Part shown: positions 1 to 11,100 of the stretch, piece after piece
Numbering within the stretch: the first letter of the stretch is position 1
Layout of the letters: every line of letters starts with the position of its first letter
DNA from: Takakia lepidozioides
Taxonomy: Eukaryota > Streptophyta > Takakiopsida > Takakiales > Takakiaceae
Direction: 5' to 3'
Length of the DNA stretch: 64,000 nt
Assembly (NCBI GenBank): GCA_030704615.1
Contig: CM060732.1
Coordinates: forward strand, 6,140,001 to 6,204,000
Position numbers and translations under genes: made by a program
The notes under the pieces: generated by a model
The model's database searches: none
The model's input: the letters and a program-made list of their open reading frames with translations, nothing else
Told to the model about the DNA's origin: nothing

Positions 1-63
1 TGCAGGCCTGCTGGGGTGTCGCAAGTGCCCTCTTGCCTGGGGGTCTAGGATTGGGGATTGCTG

Positions 64-421
64 CTACGTAATAAAAAAAAATTGGCTGTGTTTTGTTCTG
101 TGAATTCGACCCTTGCACCACTACATCCGTGCAAACTATTGGACCATATGCTTAATGACAGTGTTTGCAATGCGTGTGCAAATTTTGGGAGTGAACAAAA
201 ATCATTTGGACTGAAAACCATATTTTCTTCCCTCATTTGCACTCCGAAGTTGAGTTCTTTTCAACTTCATGCACTCTCCATAGAGAATTCCGCAATAGTG
301 AGTGAAGGAAACTCTTTGTTTTTTTGTTTTTTTTTTTTTGTCCAATTTTTTCCATGGATGTAGTGGTCTGGGGTTTGCATTCACAGAACAAAATAGAGCT
401 AAAACAAAAATCATTGCGTAG
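64..421. repeat. MITE-like long inverted repeat
   Basis: The segment at about 64-146 is an imperfect reverse complement of about 339-421. Both arms share TTGTTCTGTGAAT, CCACTACATCC and an ATTGGAC block, and begin CTACGTAAT or CTACGCAAT. The middle (150-335) has no credible gene; the reading frames there are short and overlap on both strands. This looks like a non-autonomous foldback or MITE element of about 360 bp. No target-site duplication was recognised. Confidence 0.6.
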
Positions 422-454
422 GAAAAATCCGCAATCATAGATATTGTAAATGCA

Positions 455-545
455 GGGGGTTGCGACCTCCAGGGGTCGCCTTGCGACGGTATTGCGACGG
501 CATTGCGATGCCCCAACAAATCTGCGACGGTGGGGAATCGCAATA
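455..545. repeat. GCGAC/TGCGACGG motif cluster
   Basis: At least five GCGAC or GTCGC motifs occur within 90 bp (TTGCGACGG, TTGCGATG, CTGCGACGG and others). The same motif density is seen at 16.73-17.16 kb beside the TAGTAGTG end of the CACTA element. GC-rich short direct repeats of this sort are typical subterminal transposase-binding regions of CACTA elements. This cluster could be the opposite subterminal region of that element or a piece of a relative. No CACTACTA terminus was found to its left. Confidence 0.4.
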
Positions 546-658
546 TTGCCTTTTCTGTGTCTTTGCATAGGTCATGGCAGAGGCCAAGCTGAATGGATCC
601 ATTGTTGCAAATCTTTTTAATCCTCCTTCTGTGCTACAATATAATAGGTCTATCTTGC

Positions 659-1492
659 ATGTGGGAGACCGTGATCAAGTTACAGCAAGAGTTGGAGGAC
701 ACAAAGGCTGCCTTGCAGTTGGCCAAGGGACATTTGATTGAAGTAGGCCTCTAGCAGGACCAGTTGCATGAAGCACATAAGCAACAGTTTTACCAATTGC
801 AGGTGAAGCATGAGGGCAAGTTGCAAGAAGTGAATGTACTACATACAGAGTTGGAGGCAGTACATGAGAAGATGACCATACAATGTGCTACACTCACAAC
901 TATTCTTGAGCAAACTGCATTAGAAGTTAACAGACAAGGGGAGAGATGTATGAAGGCAGAAGCTGAGATAATAGAGCAAGCGAAACTCATTGATGATATG
1001 AAGAATACAATCAGTCGCAATGAGAATACTTTCAAACAATACAGACAGGTTGAGGCTGACCAGGAGAGATACATCCTGGAGTTGCAACAAACAATCATGG
1101 TCAATAGAAATGAACTCTCTGTGGTTAACAAGGCTTGGAAGGAAGCCAATAATCTGGCTACTGCCTATGCGGGTCTGGTTGAACCTCATGCGAAGTGCAT
1201 GGAGGCTTTACAGCAGCAGTTAGATGTATACAGACTCACGGAGAAGCAGACTCTCAGGGGTGCCACACACGACTTGGTGGATAACCACCTTATGCAGGTC
1301 TGGTTAGCACAAGGGCCGGTAGAAGGCGAAGCACCACGGAAACTCACCCAGGGCGAGATGAATGAGCTCAGATTGCAGATGCAGAACATTGCCACAATTA
1401 CTATAGACAATGTCTATAGTAGAATAGCGGAGCTACAGGAGGACGTGGAAGGCCTGCAGACTCAAGTGGATGACCTGAGTTCAAATATTTGA
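659..1492 (+). pseudogene. Retroelement 3' extra ORF, coiled-coil N-terminal part
   Basis: An open frame from ATG 659 runs to 1492, broken by one TAG at 752-754. The product is rich in Q, E, L and K with heptad spacing through most of its length, so a long coiled coil is expected. A base slip near 1488 leads into the next frame, which carries on to 2747. Position decides the call: the frame lies just upstream of a polypurine tract and an LTR, where Tat/Athila-type gypsy elements carry an additional or env-like ORF. I recognise no named domain. It could be a captured host coiled-coil gene. Confidence 0.5.
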
Positions 1493-2747
1493 CAAGAGAG
1501 TCTTTGTTCCTGAGGAGCAGCTGATGGCTACTTATTTACATGTCAGGACTCTAATTTTTCAATCTTCTTCGCAGGAGGTGCATGAGATGTCAGTGGTAGA
1601 AGAGCCAGTGGTACCAATACCATAGCAGGCGGCTATGCAGATAGCTGACCCTGTTGTTACTACAGCCACACCACAGCCTGAGGTATGGGGGGATGCTGCT
1701 TTTAACCCACCTAGGACTCCTGCTGCACGGGAGTACAGTCGAGCTATGATTATGCCCTTCAACCAAATTCCCATTGTGCTGGATTTGGCTTGGAAGGAAT
1801 TTAGTCCTCCGCAGTCGTTGGCACATTACTACCAGATCATGCGCATTTGGTTGTCAGTGGCAACTCGGACTAAGGTTCTTCCGAACAATCGACCCATTGA
1901 GGATCATCACTTTGCGAGGTACTGGTCTGAAGCAGGTACCATGCTAAAGGAATTAATTGCCTTCCAGGTTGTACATGGGTACATTTATACCAAGACCAAG
2001 GAGGTATCTAGTATTGTCATAGGCTGTGGATTATACTATGCTGCTTGTTTTCTGGCACGTTATCACATTGAGCAGCAGAGGATGCAATCCCGATTTCTGA
2101 GTTATTCCAGTGGGGATCATTGGGTCTTACCTTCAATGCCACCTCATATGTACCTATATGATGCAAGAGTTATGATGCAGAAGGATTCCCAACTTCGTTC
2201 ATGGTTTCATTCGGCTTGGAACAATTTGACAACACAGAAATTCGGCCCTGAGGATATTTTCTTTAAGGGACATGAAGCCTGGAAATACTTACACTGTTCC
2301 AAAGTCATTGGCACACCTCTTACCTATACGGATAAGAAATTCAGGATGTTCACTAATTTTGCTTGCAAGCGCTTACAGCAAGTTGTACAGTTTAAACTTC
2401 CAGACATGGTGGGACTACATTGTATGCCACACAGGATTCCACTTAAAGTTCCGCCGTTAAAACACCTAAGGGGAGACGAGGATTCTGATACTACTGTTTC
2501 TTCAAAAGACTTTTTTGACATGGCAGAGGACTATGCACTTCAGATGGTAGAGAAGAAACGATGGGGATTTCCTATGCCTGAGAGATTACCTCGTTATCAG
2601 CCAAAGGAGGGTCAGACATTTCCAGGTAGTGCTCAATCATCTCCATCCGCCAGTGACAGGACTTGGGCTCGCACACGGAGTCCTTCACGCGACTCTCACC
2701 GACAGAAGGGTGCTCGCTCACAAAGGTTTGCTGATCCCAAACAGTAA
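1487..2747 (+). pseudogene. Retroelement 3' extra ORF, globular and SR-like C-terminal part
   Basis: This frame continues the preceding coiled-coil ORF after a one-base slip. One TAG lies at 1623-1625, followed by a 370-residue open frame from 1635 to 2747. The middle is rich in aromatic residues and looks folded; the last 60 residues are Ser/Arg/Pro-rich (RTRSPSRDSHR). No transmembrane segment typical of an envelope protein is obvious. The stop is 38 bp before the 3' LTR. Together the two parts would make a protein of about 695 residues of unknown role, probably structural for the element. The family is not recognised. Confidence 0.5.
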
Positions 2748-2767
2748 ACCGTGAGGACACGGCTTTT

Positions 2768-2785
2768 TGAGAGAGGGAGGGGTAA
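2768..2785 (+). promoter_or_regulatory. Polypurine tract (plus-strand primer)
   Basis: The purine run GAGAGAGGGAGGGG followed by TAA sits immediately 5' of an LTR that starts TGTTAGAGGG. This is the expected position and composition of the plus-strand priming site of an LTR retrotransposon. It shows that the LTR at 2786 is a 3' LTR and that the upstream ORF belongs to the element. Confidence 0.75.
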
Positions 2786-4032
2786 TGTTAGAGGGCTGCT
2801 TGAGACTTAGACGCTTTTATGGGTTCTGCGGGGTACCCTTAATTTTTGCGTAGACTGAGATCAAAAGGAGCCTTAGGGGTGGCAGCAGCAGGCTTTAAGG
2901 GGGTTACACACCCCGACACAGCTCCACACAGTCAGTCACAGCCAGTCACAGCCAGCCATAGCTTCGCACAGCCAGACACAGCTTTACACAGCCCGCCACA
3001 GCTTCACACAGCTAGTCACAGCCCGACACAGCCCGCCATAGCCCGCCACAGCTTCACACAGTCCGACACAGCTTCGCATAACTTCGCCACAGTTTTACAC
3101 AGCCCGACACAGCCAGTCATAGCCCGACACAGCCCGACACAGCTTCGCACAGCCAGTCACAGTCCGACACAGCTTTACACAGCCCACCACAGCTTCACAT
3201 AGCTAGTCACAGCCCGACACAACCCGCCACAGCTTCACACAACCAGTCACAGCCCGACACAACTTCGCACAACTTCGCACAGCTTCGCCACAATTTTACA
3301 CAGCCCGACACAGCCAGTCACAGCCCGACACAGCCCCCCACATCTTTGCACAGCCAGTCACAACCCGACACAGCTTTACATAGCCAGTCACAGCTCGGCA
3401 CAGCTTGACAGAGCCTGTCACAGTACATGGGGAACAATTATCATTGACAGGGAATGACTGTGAGGGAACGACATCTGCAGAGGGAACGTGTTACTTCAGG
3501 GATGACGGTTAGTTAGTTAGGTGGTTAGAACAGCTTGCGGGTAGATTAGGAGAGCGGCAACAGGAAGGGGATAACTTAACGGGGAGCGCTTCTTGGACAT
3601 GCATGAGAGGAGATCAGGCGGAGAGCAAGAACAAGAGAAGGAGGAAAGATGAACAGTAGATGCTTGTTACATGCAAAGCGGCAGATTAGAGTCACCATGG
3701 CATTGGCCTAATACTTGATAAATCATAATCTGATACTTATTCGATACAATCACACTGTGTAGAGAGACATGAGAGAAGCTGTGGAATGAATGCATGATTA
3801 ACTGGAACTTAGTAGATACTGAAGCAATCTGATGCTTCAGTATACATGGTAAGGTAAATTGATAACATGAAGGCAAGAAGGAATACAAATAGGAAGCACA
3901 ACCGTGATTCACTAGCTGCAGGTCATGACTGATTGTTCTAAGCGGGCTGAGTGCTTAGAGATATCCAACTCTTCTATCTTGGAGTTTCCACCTCGGATAG
4001 CGAAGGGATGGGTGAGTAAAAGCCGTTCAACA
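2786..4032 (+). mobile_element. 3' LTR of gypsy-like family 1
   Basis: The LTR begins TGTTAGAGGGCTGCTTGAGA and ends GCCGTTCAACA. It is the same family as the inverted LTR at 13052-13994 and a diverged relative of that at 56509-57441; the last ~100 bp (GATATCCAACTCTTC to GTGAGTAAAAGC) are nearly identical in all three. U3 contains a long CACAGC minisatellite. The region from 3430 on, with TTCAGTATACATGGTAAGGT, is shared with the inverted copy. Length is 1,247 bp against 943 and 933 bp in the others, mainly because of the expanded minisatellite. Confidence 0.75.
2915..3425 (+). repeat. CACAGC minisatellite inside LTR U3
   Basis: Dozens of 10-12 bp units of the form CACAGCYNGNCA / CACAGCTTCGCA / CACAGCCCGACA are arranged in irregular higher-order order. 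The inverted LTR holds a shorter block of the same unit (13680-13875). The 56.5 kb LTR holds a different, longer unit built on GATCACAGCCCGACA. The 118-residue open frame through this block is an artefact of the repeat. Confidence 0.85.
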
Positions 4033-4565
4033 GAGAGCAGCAGCAGCAAGTACTTGCTACTGCAGCTCTAAGCGCCCCCCACCATTGCCAAAACCAAAAA
4101 ATGAAAGGTCAGGGGGGCTAAGACCAGCAGTAGCAAGCTGCTTTCAGCACCCCCCACCATTTCACAAACAAAAAACGAAAAGGTGGGGGTGGGGAAGTGA
4201 CAGAGCATCCCATGAAGATGTGGAGAGAGAGAGACTGTTTAGGGGAAAAAATAAAAAATAAAAATGGGGGGGGGGGGGGGGGACAGATGCTGCTCAATCA
4301 CTCCCCCACCGCCCCACCTTTTGTTTTTCTTTTTTTCCCCTCAACAGTCCATCTCTCCTTCTGTCCCTCTCTCTCCCTCTTTTCCCACATCTCTCCCTCT
4401 GTCCCATCAAGATGTTGAGAGAGAGGGAGAGAGGGAGTGATGACGGAAAAAACAAAAAACAAACAGGCGGAGGGGGGGGAATGACTGAGCAGCAGCCTGC
4501 TGCTGCTCAGTCCCCCCCCCCCCATTTTTTTATTTTATTTTTTCCTTTCTCTCATCTCTCCCTCT
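4033..4565. repeat. Homopurine/homopyrimidine foldback with GC-run hairpins
   Basis: Mirror and inverted tracts are present: GAGAGAGAGGGAGAG blocks on the left, CTCTCCCTCTCT blocks on the right, G-runs and C-runs between them, and a small palindrome (GACTGAGCAGCAGC then GCTGCTGCTCAGTC) at about 4483-4512. A matching structure is at 6960-7180. There is no coding evidence. Such tracts can form cruciform or triplex DNA. Confidence 0.6.
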
Positions 4566-4632
4566 CTACTGGGAATCGGCAGTTTGCTATCAGTGTTGAC
4601 TTCTTGTTTTCTCATCCTCTATCAGGCTTTTT

Positions 4633-4873
4633 CATCCATACCGGATGAGCCACCAGGATGGACACTGAATTACCTCTAGGATGGTTCTTTTGGCCTTTTC
4701 ATTCCTCCTTTATTGACTCTCATCCATACCGGATGAGTCACCATGGAAGAAAAGAATTACCTCTATGAAGGTTGCCAACAACATCCTGTTTTTCCATCCG
4801 TACCGGATGAAAAACTACCAGGGTGATAATTTTTCATTCCTCTTTGATTGACTCTTTTTATCCATACCGGATG
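4633..4873. repeat. Four CATCCRTACCGGATG near-palindromes
   Basis: Near-identical 15-mers CATCC(A/G)TACCGGATG start at about 4633, 4731, 4795 and 4859 (the last has T in place of the first C). Spacings are 98, 64 and 64 bp. The arms CATCC/GGATG are inverted. The intervening DNA also repeats (TTCATTCCTC, GATTGACTCT, ATTACCTCTA), so this is a degenerate tandem array. A further TCATCCACGGATGA lies at about 5117. It resembles the palindromic arrays of the Mutator-like elements in this window but has a different core. Confidence 0.6.
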
Positions 4874-5135
4874 GTCTGGTGAGGAATGATAGAAGTACCT
4901 AGATGGAGGTAAGGCGTTGCCACGGATGATATTCTCTACTTTTTCATCCTGACACAAGTGATCTGTCTATGGATGTGTGATTATGGCCTGGAATTGATCT
5001 TTACTACCCCTAATTATAATTAATTAAGGTGGAAACCCTAACCCCTACCCCAAAACCCATTTTTAACTTTGCTGCGGATGAAATTCGTCAGGGTATACTG
5101 ATGCGTCCTACTGTTTTTCATCCACGGATGAATAA

Positions 5136-6960
5136 TCGGGGGACAACCCTATGTCGTCTCTCTCGTTGTCAGAAGCACGCGACATGCTTCTGAGCTCGCG
5201 AGGAGAGTGTTATGGCAGACGTGCTTTGGTGGCTGCCCCGTTTGTGGTGTCGTATCCATGCTGGACGAGCGCCTGAGGGGGCGCGAAGGCGGCGTCTTGT
5301 CTCTCTTGCAGCGGGAAACACCGCTATGAATGCAGTGGCATCTTCCCTCCTCTGGCTTTTTTTGTGCTTAGTAAGGGTGCTTATGATGGGAAGTTCTCTC
5401 CCTCCTTTCTAGTGCCTTGCGATTGTGCCTGCTTTGCTTCATTGCTTATGTGCTTTGTGGAGGCGGCTTACTGCGGGTGGCGATGGCGCATAACCCTCTT
5501 CCCCAATCGCTTAAGGTGCCTTTGGAGCTTAGGGATTCTCGTGTTCTTATCTCTTTCTCTTGCTTTTGAGTTTCTTAGTTAACATCGATGACAAGTGTGA
5601 GTCTGTGATTCACCTGGGGTTCCACAATCCTGACTAACCTGTTGGTTTTTGTGGGGGCTTGTGATGGGACCAGGTGAGGATCCTCACCTACTTTGAAGCT
5701 TCTTGAGCATGCAGATTGGGATATGGGCTGAGAAGACTCCTGGGTTTTTGCGCTGTGAGGTGGCTGCTGCCTTCAGCCCCGATTTCAACCCAACTGCTCC
5801 TGGTTGGCATGCTACAGCCTGGTTTTTGGCCTTTGTCGTTCTGCCGTCGATGCGCAGCTCGGCCTGACTGGCCTGTCTCCTGAGGCTTGCATACAAACCA
5901 TACCCTACCTCTTGATCTTTGACAACAGGGCCTGTGGATTATTGAGCTAGGTTATAAGTTCTTTTGGCCAAAGAGGATCTGGTTTTAGGTGGTATGTTTT
6001 TGGCGGTTTTGGGTCTCTATGGACATGGTGGCCTTGAAGGGTATGGCGACAGCCTGATAAGGCACCAACCTGCTCCTTTTCGGGCCTGTTTCTGTTGAGT
6101 ACTGGATCACAATGAGGTGTTCTTTGTATGCTTTAGCATGGAACTCTTGAAGGATGAGGATGGTAAGCTGCAATGGGATCCTACCTATAGTTTTGGCTTT
6201 GTCATGACATCAGGCCTATGACCTGCAATCTGGTTTTTTATATGCAAAAGAGGCTGGATCTTAGCTGTTCAAGCTGCTTGTATGTACAAGTCTTGAACCT
6301 GCAATTTGACAGGCTGAGTTCACATTCCCTTGACACCTTGTATGATCACATGTCTCGGGGTGAATACAAATGATATGGAATTTATTTCATCATGCCCGAG
6401 TAGGACTGCTTGGTGGCATATTGTGATTCTGACAAATTGCAGGCTGGTCCTTATGCCTTGGCTGATGCATGACCTGCCATAATTAATGGCTGAAAAGGTA
6501 AGATGCTGCAACCTGTGGGTCATATCCAAGATGTATGTGTGAAAACATGTCTTGAAATGGTAATAGGGCAGGCTGGACCATGGTACCTTGCCCTTTGCAT
6601 GACCTCAGCATTTTTATGCTCCTTCAATACATGACCTGCTGGTAAGGTATGTGTGCAGGCTGAACCGAGAGGCCTTGCAACCTGCACAGGGGCAACAATA
6701 TCTTATCTTGTCCCACACATGAACACATGATTCATTGGCCAAGATGGCCGGATCTCGGGTGTTCAAGATGCTTGCATCCCCTACATGAACAAACCCCGCC
6801 CTCCACCCTGTTTTATCATGACTGATTGGGTGATGTCAATTCATGGGAAACTTCGACAAGAATGGAAATGTTAGATGGTGCCCTGTTTTGGGTTGTTTAT
6901 GTCTTTAATTGACAATGACCCTAGTGGGTCTTGTCCATGTCTTGACATGACATGAATATC
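5136..6960. other. Unassigned non-coding stretch
   Basis: No frame here shows a recognisable domain. Only short overlapping ORFs of 60-72 codons are present. From about 5.9 kb the text recurs loosely around words such as CATGACCTGC, GGCTGGA and CAGGCTGA, suggesting an old, diverged tandem or dispersed repeat. I see no terminal structure or RNA gene. Confidence 0.4.
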
Positions 6961-7180
6961 TTCCCTCTCTTTTCCCTCATCTCTCCCTCTGTCCCATGAA
7001 GATGTGGAGAGAGAGGGAGAGAGGGAGAAAGAGGGAGGGAGGAGGGAAAAAAAAACTAAAAAAGGGTGGGGGGGGAGTGACTGAGCAGCACCAGCATCTG
7101 AGCAGCAGCTGCTCAGTCACTCCCCCCCCCCATTTTTTATTTTTTTTTTTCCTCATTTCTCCGTCTCTCTCCTCCATCGG
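6960..7180. repeat. Homopurine foldback with TGACTGAGCAGC hairpin
   Basis: GATGTGGAGAGAGAGGGAG with purine-rich continuation and a G-run leads into AGTGACTGAGCAGCA. After a short loop come TGAGCAGCAGCTGCTCAGTCA, a C-run and pyrimidine-rich TTTCTCCGTCTCTCTCCTCCATC. The whole is close to a 200 bp inverted repeat and repeats the design at 4190-4565. A partial third copy follows at 7225-7400. Confidence 0.65.
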
Positions 7181-8040
7181 TCCCTGTTCCTCTGCTGCTC
7201 ACAAAAGAAAAAAACCAGAGAGGGGTTGAGCTGCTGCTGCTCAGTCCCCCCCCCTACTTCTTTTTTTATTTTCTTGGCCCCCTCTATCCCTCTCCCTCCC
7301 TCTCTCCCGTCTGTCCCTGTCCCTCTCTCTCCCTCGTTCTCCCTCTCTCTCATTCTCCTTTGTGCAGGTCCCCCCCAAAAAAATGAAATCTCTCCCTCTC
7401 TTTCTCTCTCTCCCTCTCTCTCCATGAAATTGAAACTGAAGAACACTTCTTCTATTGTCCTATATACTATGAGATCTGTGGGGATTCCACTGTCTACTCC
7501 GTGGAACCCAAAATCTCACTGAAATCTCTCACTATGAATATCAGAAATGCATGGCTGCTTACCTGCAGTTGGGCGCCTCATGCAGCAGCTCCTTCACGCT
7601 GGCGCTCCGCAACCAGGTCGCGTGGGCACACTCCCTCGCTCAAACAACAGAGATTATTTGAAAAAAAACCAAAAAAAAAAAAAAACGAGGGAGAGAGATA
7701 AGGACGAGAGGGAGAGTGAGAGCTAAGAGGGAGAATGAGAGAGAGAGAGAAGGAGAGGGAGGGCAGCTCCCTCACGCGGCAGCTCCTTCATGCTTCGCTG
7801 GCGCTCCACCAGCAGGTCACGGGGGCGCGCTCCCAGCTCGCTCAAACAACAAAAAAAACAAAACGACATAGAAGAGGGAGAGAGAGAGAGTGAGGGAGAG
7901 GATTAGGGCAAGAGGGAGAGTGAGAGAGAGGGCCGCGCGCGGGTTTGAACGCCGTGGCGCGTCAGTGTTGCGTCACCGCTGCCAGAAAACGCTCCGGCGC
8001 GCGGGGGTAGTTGCGCCCGGGATGATAATGAACAACGCCA
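7181..8040. repeat. Low-complexity GA/CT tract with a ~190 bp tandem duplication
   Basis: CT-rich (7260-7430) and GA-rich (7685-7780, 7865-7935) microsatellites flank a duplicated segment. Both copies (about 7564-7650 and 7765-7850) contain CAGCTCCTTCA, CTGGCGCTCC and CGCTCAAACAACA. No gene was identified. The duplicate frames are proline- or basic-rich but have no domain. Confidence 0.55.
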
Positions 8041-8134
8041 TGTATGGAAACTGATAATGACATGGTTGTTTTTGGCATCTTAGGATGCCAGCCACAACCC
8101 CACGACGTTAATTCATGAAGTTCAGGATCTTGTC

Positions 8135-11100
8135 ATGAACCGGGATTTTGTTCCTTCGGAGGGGGGTGCGTATCGAAGGGACCCGACCCCGTCTGAAATG
8201 GCGGTCTCCGATGATGAGGACAACAATGACAATGGAATTATGCATGAGGATGTGGCAGCAATGAAGGACCTCTTAATGCATCAAATGGTAGATGAGGACA
8301 CAGACTCTTTGAATGACATGGAAAAAGAAGCCAAAACTCCCTTATACGAAGGGGCCAAAGTGAGTAGACTTTCAACCATCTTGTTGTTGCTGAATTTGCA
8401 AATCCGGTTTGGCATGAGCAATGTGGGTATGTCCGCCATAATGCGGACTATTGCGGACTACATCCTTGCCCCACATTTGAAGCCGAGAATGCCACGATCA
8501 AGAAAAGAGGCAAGAGCAGCCTTGGATGCTGTGGGGATGGGCTATAAGATTTTTCATGCATGTCCATGTGATAAAACCCTGTATTACGGAGAGGATGCGA
8601 AACTCACCAAGTGTCCAAAGTGCAACAAAGACCGATATCGGGATGATGTTCAAGGGAAGAAAGCCCCGCGCAAGGTATACCCGTGCCACAATACACTTGT
8701 ATATTGCATTCTACCTTTTTGCAACCGCTACAAGACGTAAGGTTTTACTTAGAGATATGAATGACATTGATTATGATATGGGGCCGACATGGGGATGGTG
8801 CCAGAAAATGCACTATTTTCCAATCATCCCGCGACTGCAGGCACACTACCGAAGCCCCTCATTGGCAGAACTGATGAGATGGCACGCCTCGCATCGGAGC
8901 CCCCCGGGAAAGGTGTGCGGGCCACAAGATTCACAAGCATGGAGAGATACTGAAGAGATGTGGCCTTTTCTCTTGGAGGACCCACAACATGTTCGCTTCG
9001 GCTTCTCCTCGGATGGGGTCAACCCATTATCTGTCCAGTCATGTAGTCATTCCACTTGGCCGGTGACCATGGTGAATTACAACATCCCTCCGTATCTTTC
9101 AATAAAAAAAGGCCATATCATGTTGGCTGCCATTATACCGGGTGAGTGTTCCCATTTCATGCTTATTATTACTTTGGATTTTACATTAATCTTCTTCTCT
9201 TTGGCGCAATTCCGATGGAAGATTGATGAGTGACGTAATCATGTAGTAAGATGTGTCATTTATTATGAAGTATAATTAGCATGGTGGAGCATTGAAACAA
9301 TTAATGGTGTGAATGTCTCATAGGGAAAAAACAAGTGAAAGACATAGACACGTACTTGCGACCTCTAGTGATGAACTGAAGGAGCTATGGAGGGGGGTCC
9401 GTGCATTGGATGCTTCACTTGACCCTGTGGCCGGACAATCTTTTCAGATGAGAGACATCTTGCTTTGGACAATGCATGATTATCCAGGTATATTATGTTC
9501 CCCATGAGAAACCCGCGTACCTTTACCTATCAAGGGATATTGATGAGGATTGGGATTGATTGAAGTAGCGGCGACAGTCTTCTGCACCGTAGTGGGGGAT
9601 GCACATGGAAACTTTTTGTCTTTCCTAATGTGACGGAATGTCTACAGGACTTACTGTTTGCTCGGGGTTGAGCACTAAAGGGTACCACGCATGCCTGCAT
9701 TGTGGCGATGAACTTGATGCACAAAGCTCCAGCAATCTTCGCAAGATGGTGTATCCCAACTACCGCAAGTTTCTTCCTATGAGCCATCATTGGAGAAGAA
9801 AAGACAAACACTTGTTTGATGGCAAAGTGGAGTTACGTCCCCCACCTGTGACACCATCCGGGCACTTTTGGGAAGACCGATGGAAGGAGGCCCATCCGGA
9901 GGGGTCCGGTGAAGTGGAGGTGCCCGGCATGAAGCGGCTTTCAATCTTCTACGAGTTGCCATATTGGGCGGTACATATTCCACAAAAACACCATCAATAT
10001 TGCTATGCATGCATGTGATATTGCATATTTTGTATGATTTCCATTGTCACTTTCACGACAAAATAGACGTGTAAGAATTTATGGGTGGGGATATGTGTAG
10101 GACCTGAAGATTCGTCATCTTCTAGATCCCATGCATATTGAGAAGAATGTTTGCTCATCCCTTTTTCATGTTCTTCATGGCACGCCGGCAAAAAAGGGAG
10201 TGGCTGCGAAAGGAGATTCTCTCGGTGTTAGAAAGGAACTTGAGGAGCAGGGTCGCATGCCCCATTTATGGGCCGAAGAAAATGGTGTGGACCCAAAGGG
10301 TGTTGTACGGTGGAAGTATAGGCGTGCACCTTGGCAAAGGGCAAAGGAGGAATACAAGAAAGTGATAGCCACCATAGGAGCTGTCCGAACACCAACTGGT
10401 TATGGGTCATCCCTCCATATGAAGTTCAACAAAGACGGGGTCCATGGTTTGAAGTCTCATGACTACCACAATCTATTGCAAGACATATTGCCCATTGCAG
10501 CACGTGGGACATTGACTCCCGAGGTTCGCGAGACAGTCTATAGATTGGGAGCATTGTTCCGGTGGATTTGCTCCAAAGAGCTGGAGGAAGCGGACTTTCC
10601 ACGCATGAAGAAGGAGGCAGCGGTGGTCATGTGTATGTTGGAGATGCACCTTCTTCCCTCCTTCTTTGACATCCAAGTGCACTTGGTAGTGCACTTAGTG
10701 GAAGAGGCTTCGATTGCCGGCCCCGTTCATTCTTGGTGGATGTACTACCTTGAGCGATACATGAAGACTTTGAAAGCACATGTAAGACAAATGGCACACC
10801 CGGAGGGTAGCATGGCGGAGGGGTATACAATGCAAGAGGCTATGTTCTACTGCATGGAGTACTTGGCAAGGGTGGATAAGGAAGCCCCTCCGATGTGGAA
10901 GGAAGATGAGGATGTACAAACCAAGGACATCGTTTTGCCCAAAAATTCAAAGAGGGTAAAATTACCCATCATGGTGATTAACCAAGCGCATGAGTTCATA
11001 CTGAAGAACACCCCATCCATACATGAGTGGGAGGCAAGATACAATAACCTTGTTCAGCAATGACAAGAGGAGACGGTTGCGTGGAGGCGGAACCTTGCAA

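Noticed and set aside
2846-3202. 118-codon ORF in the LTR
   Set aside because: It is the CACAGC minisatellite read in one frame; the inverted LTR gives a similar artefact on the other strand.
5030-5060. Telomere-like AAACCCTAACCCC
   Set aside because: Only about one and a half units of a plant-type telomere repeat; too short to call an interstitial telomere.
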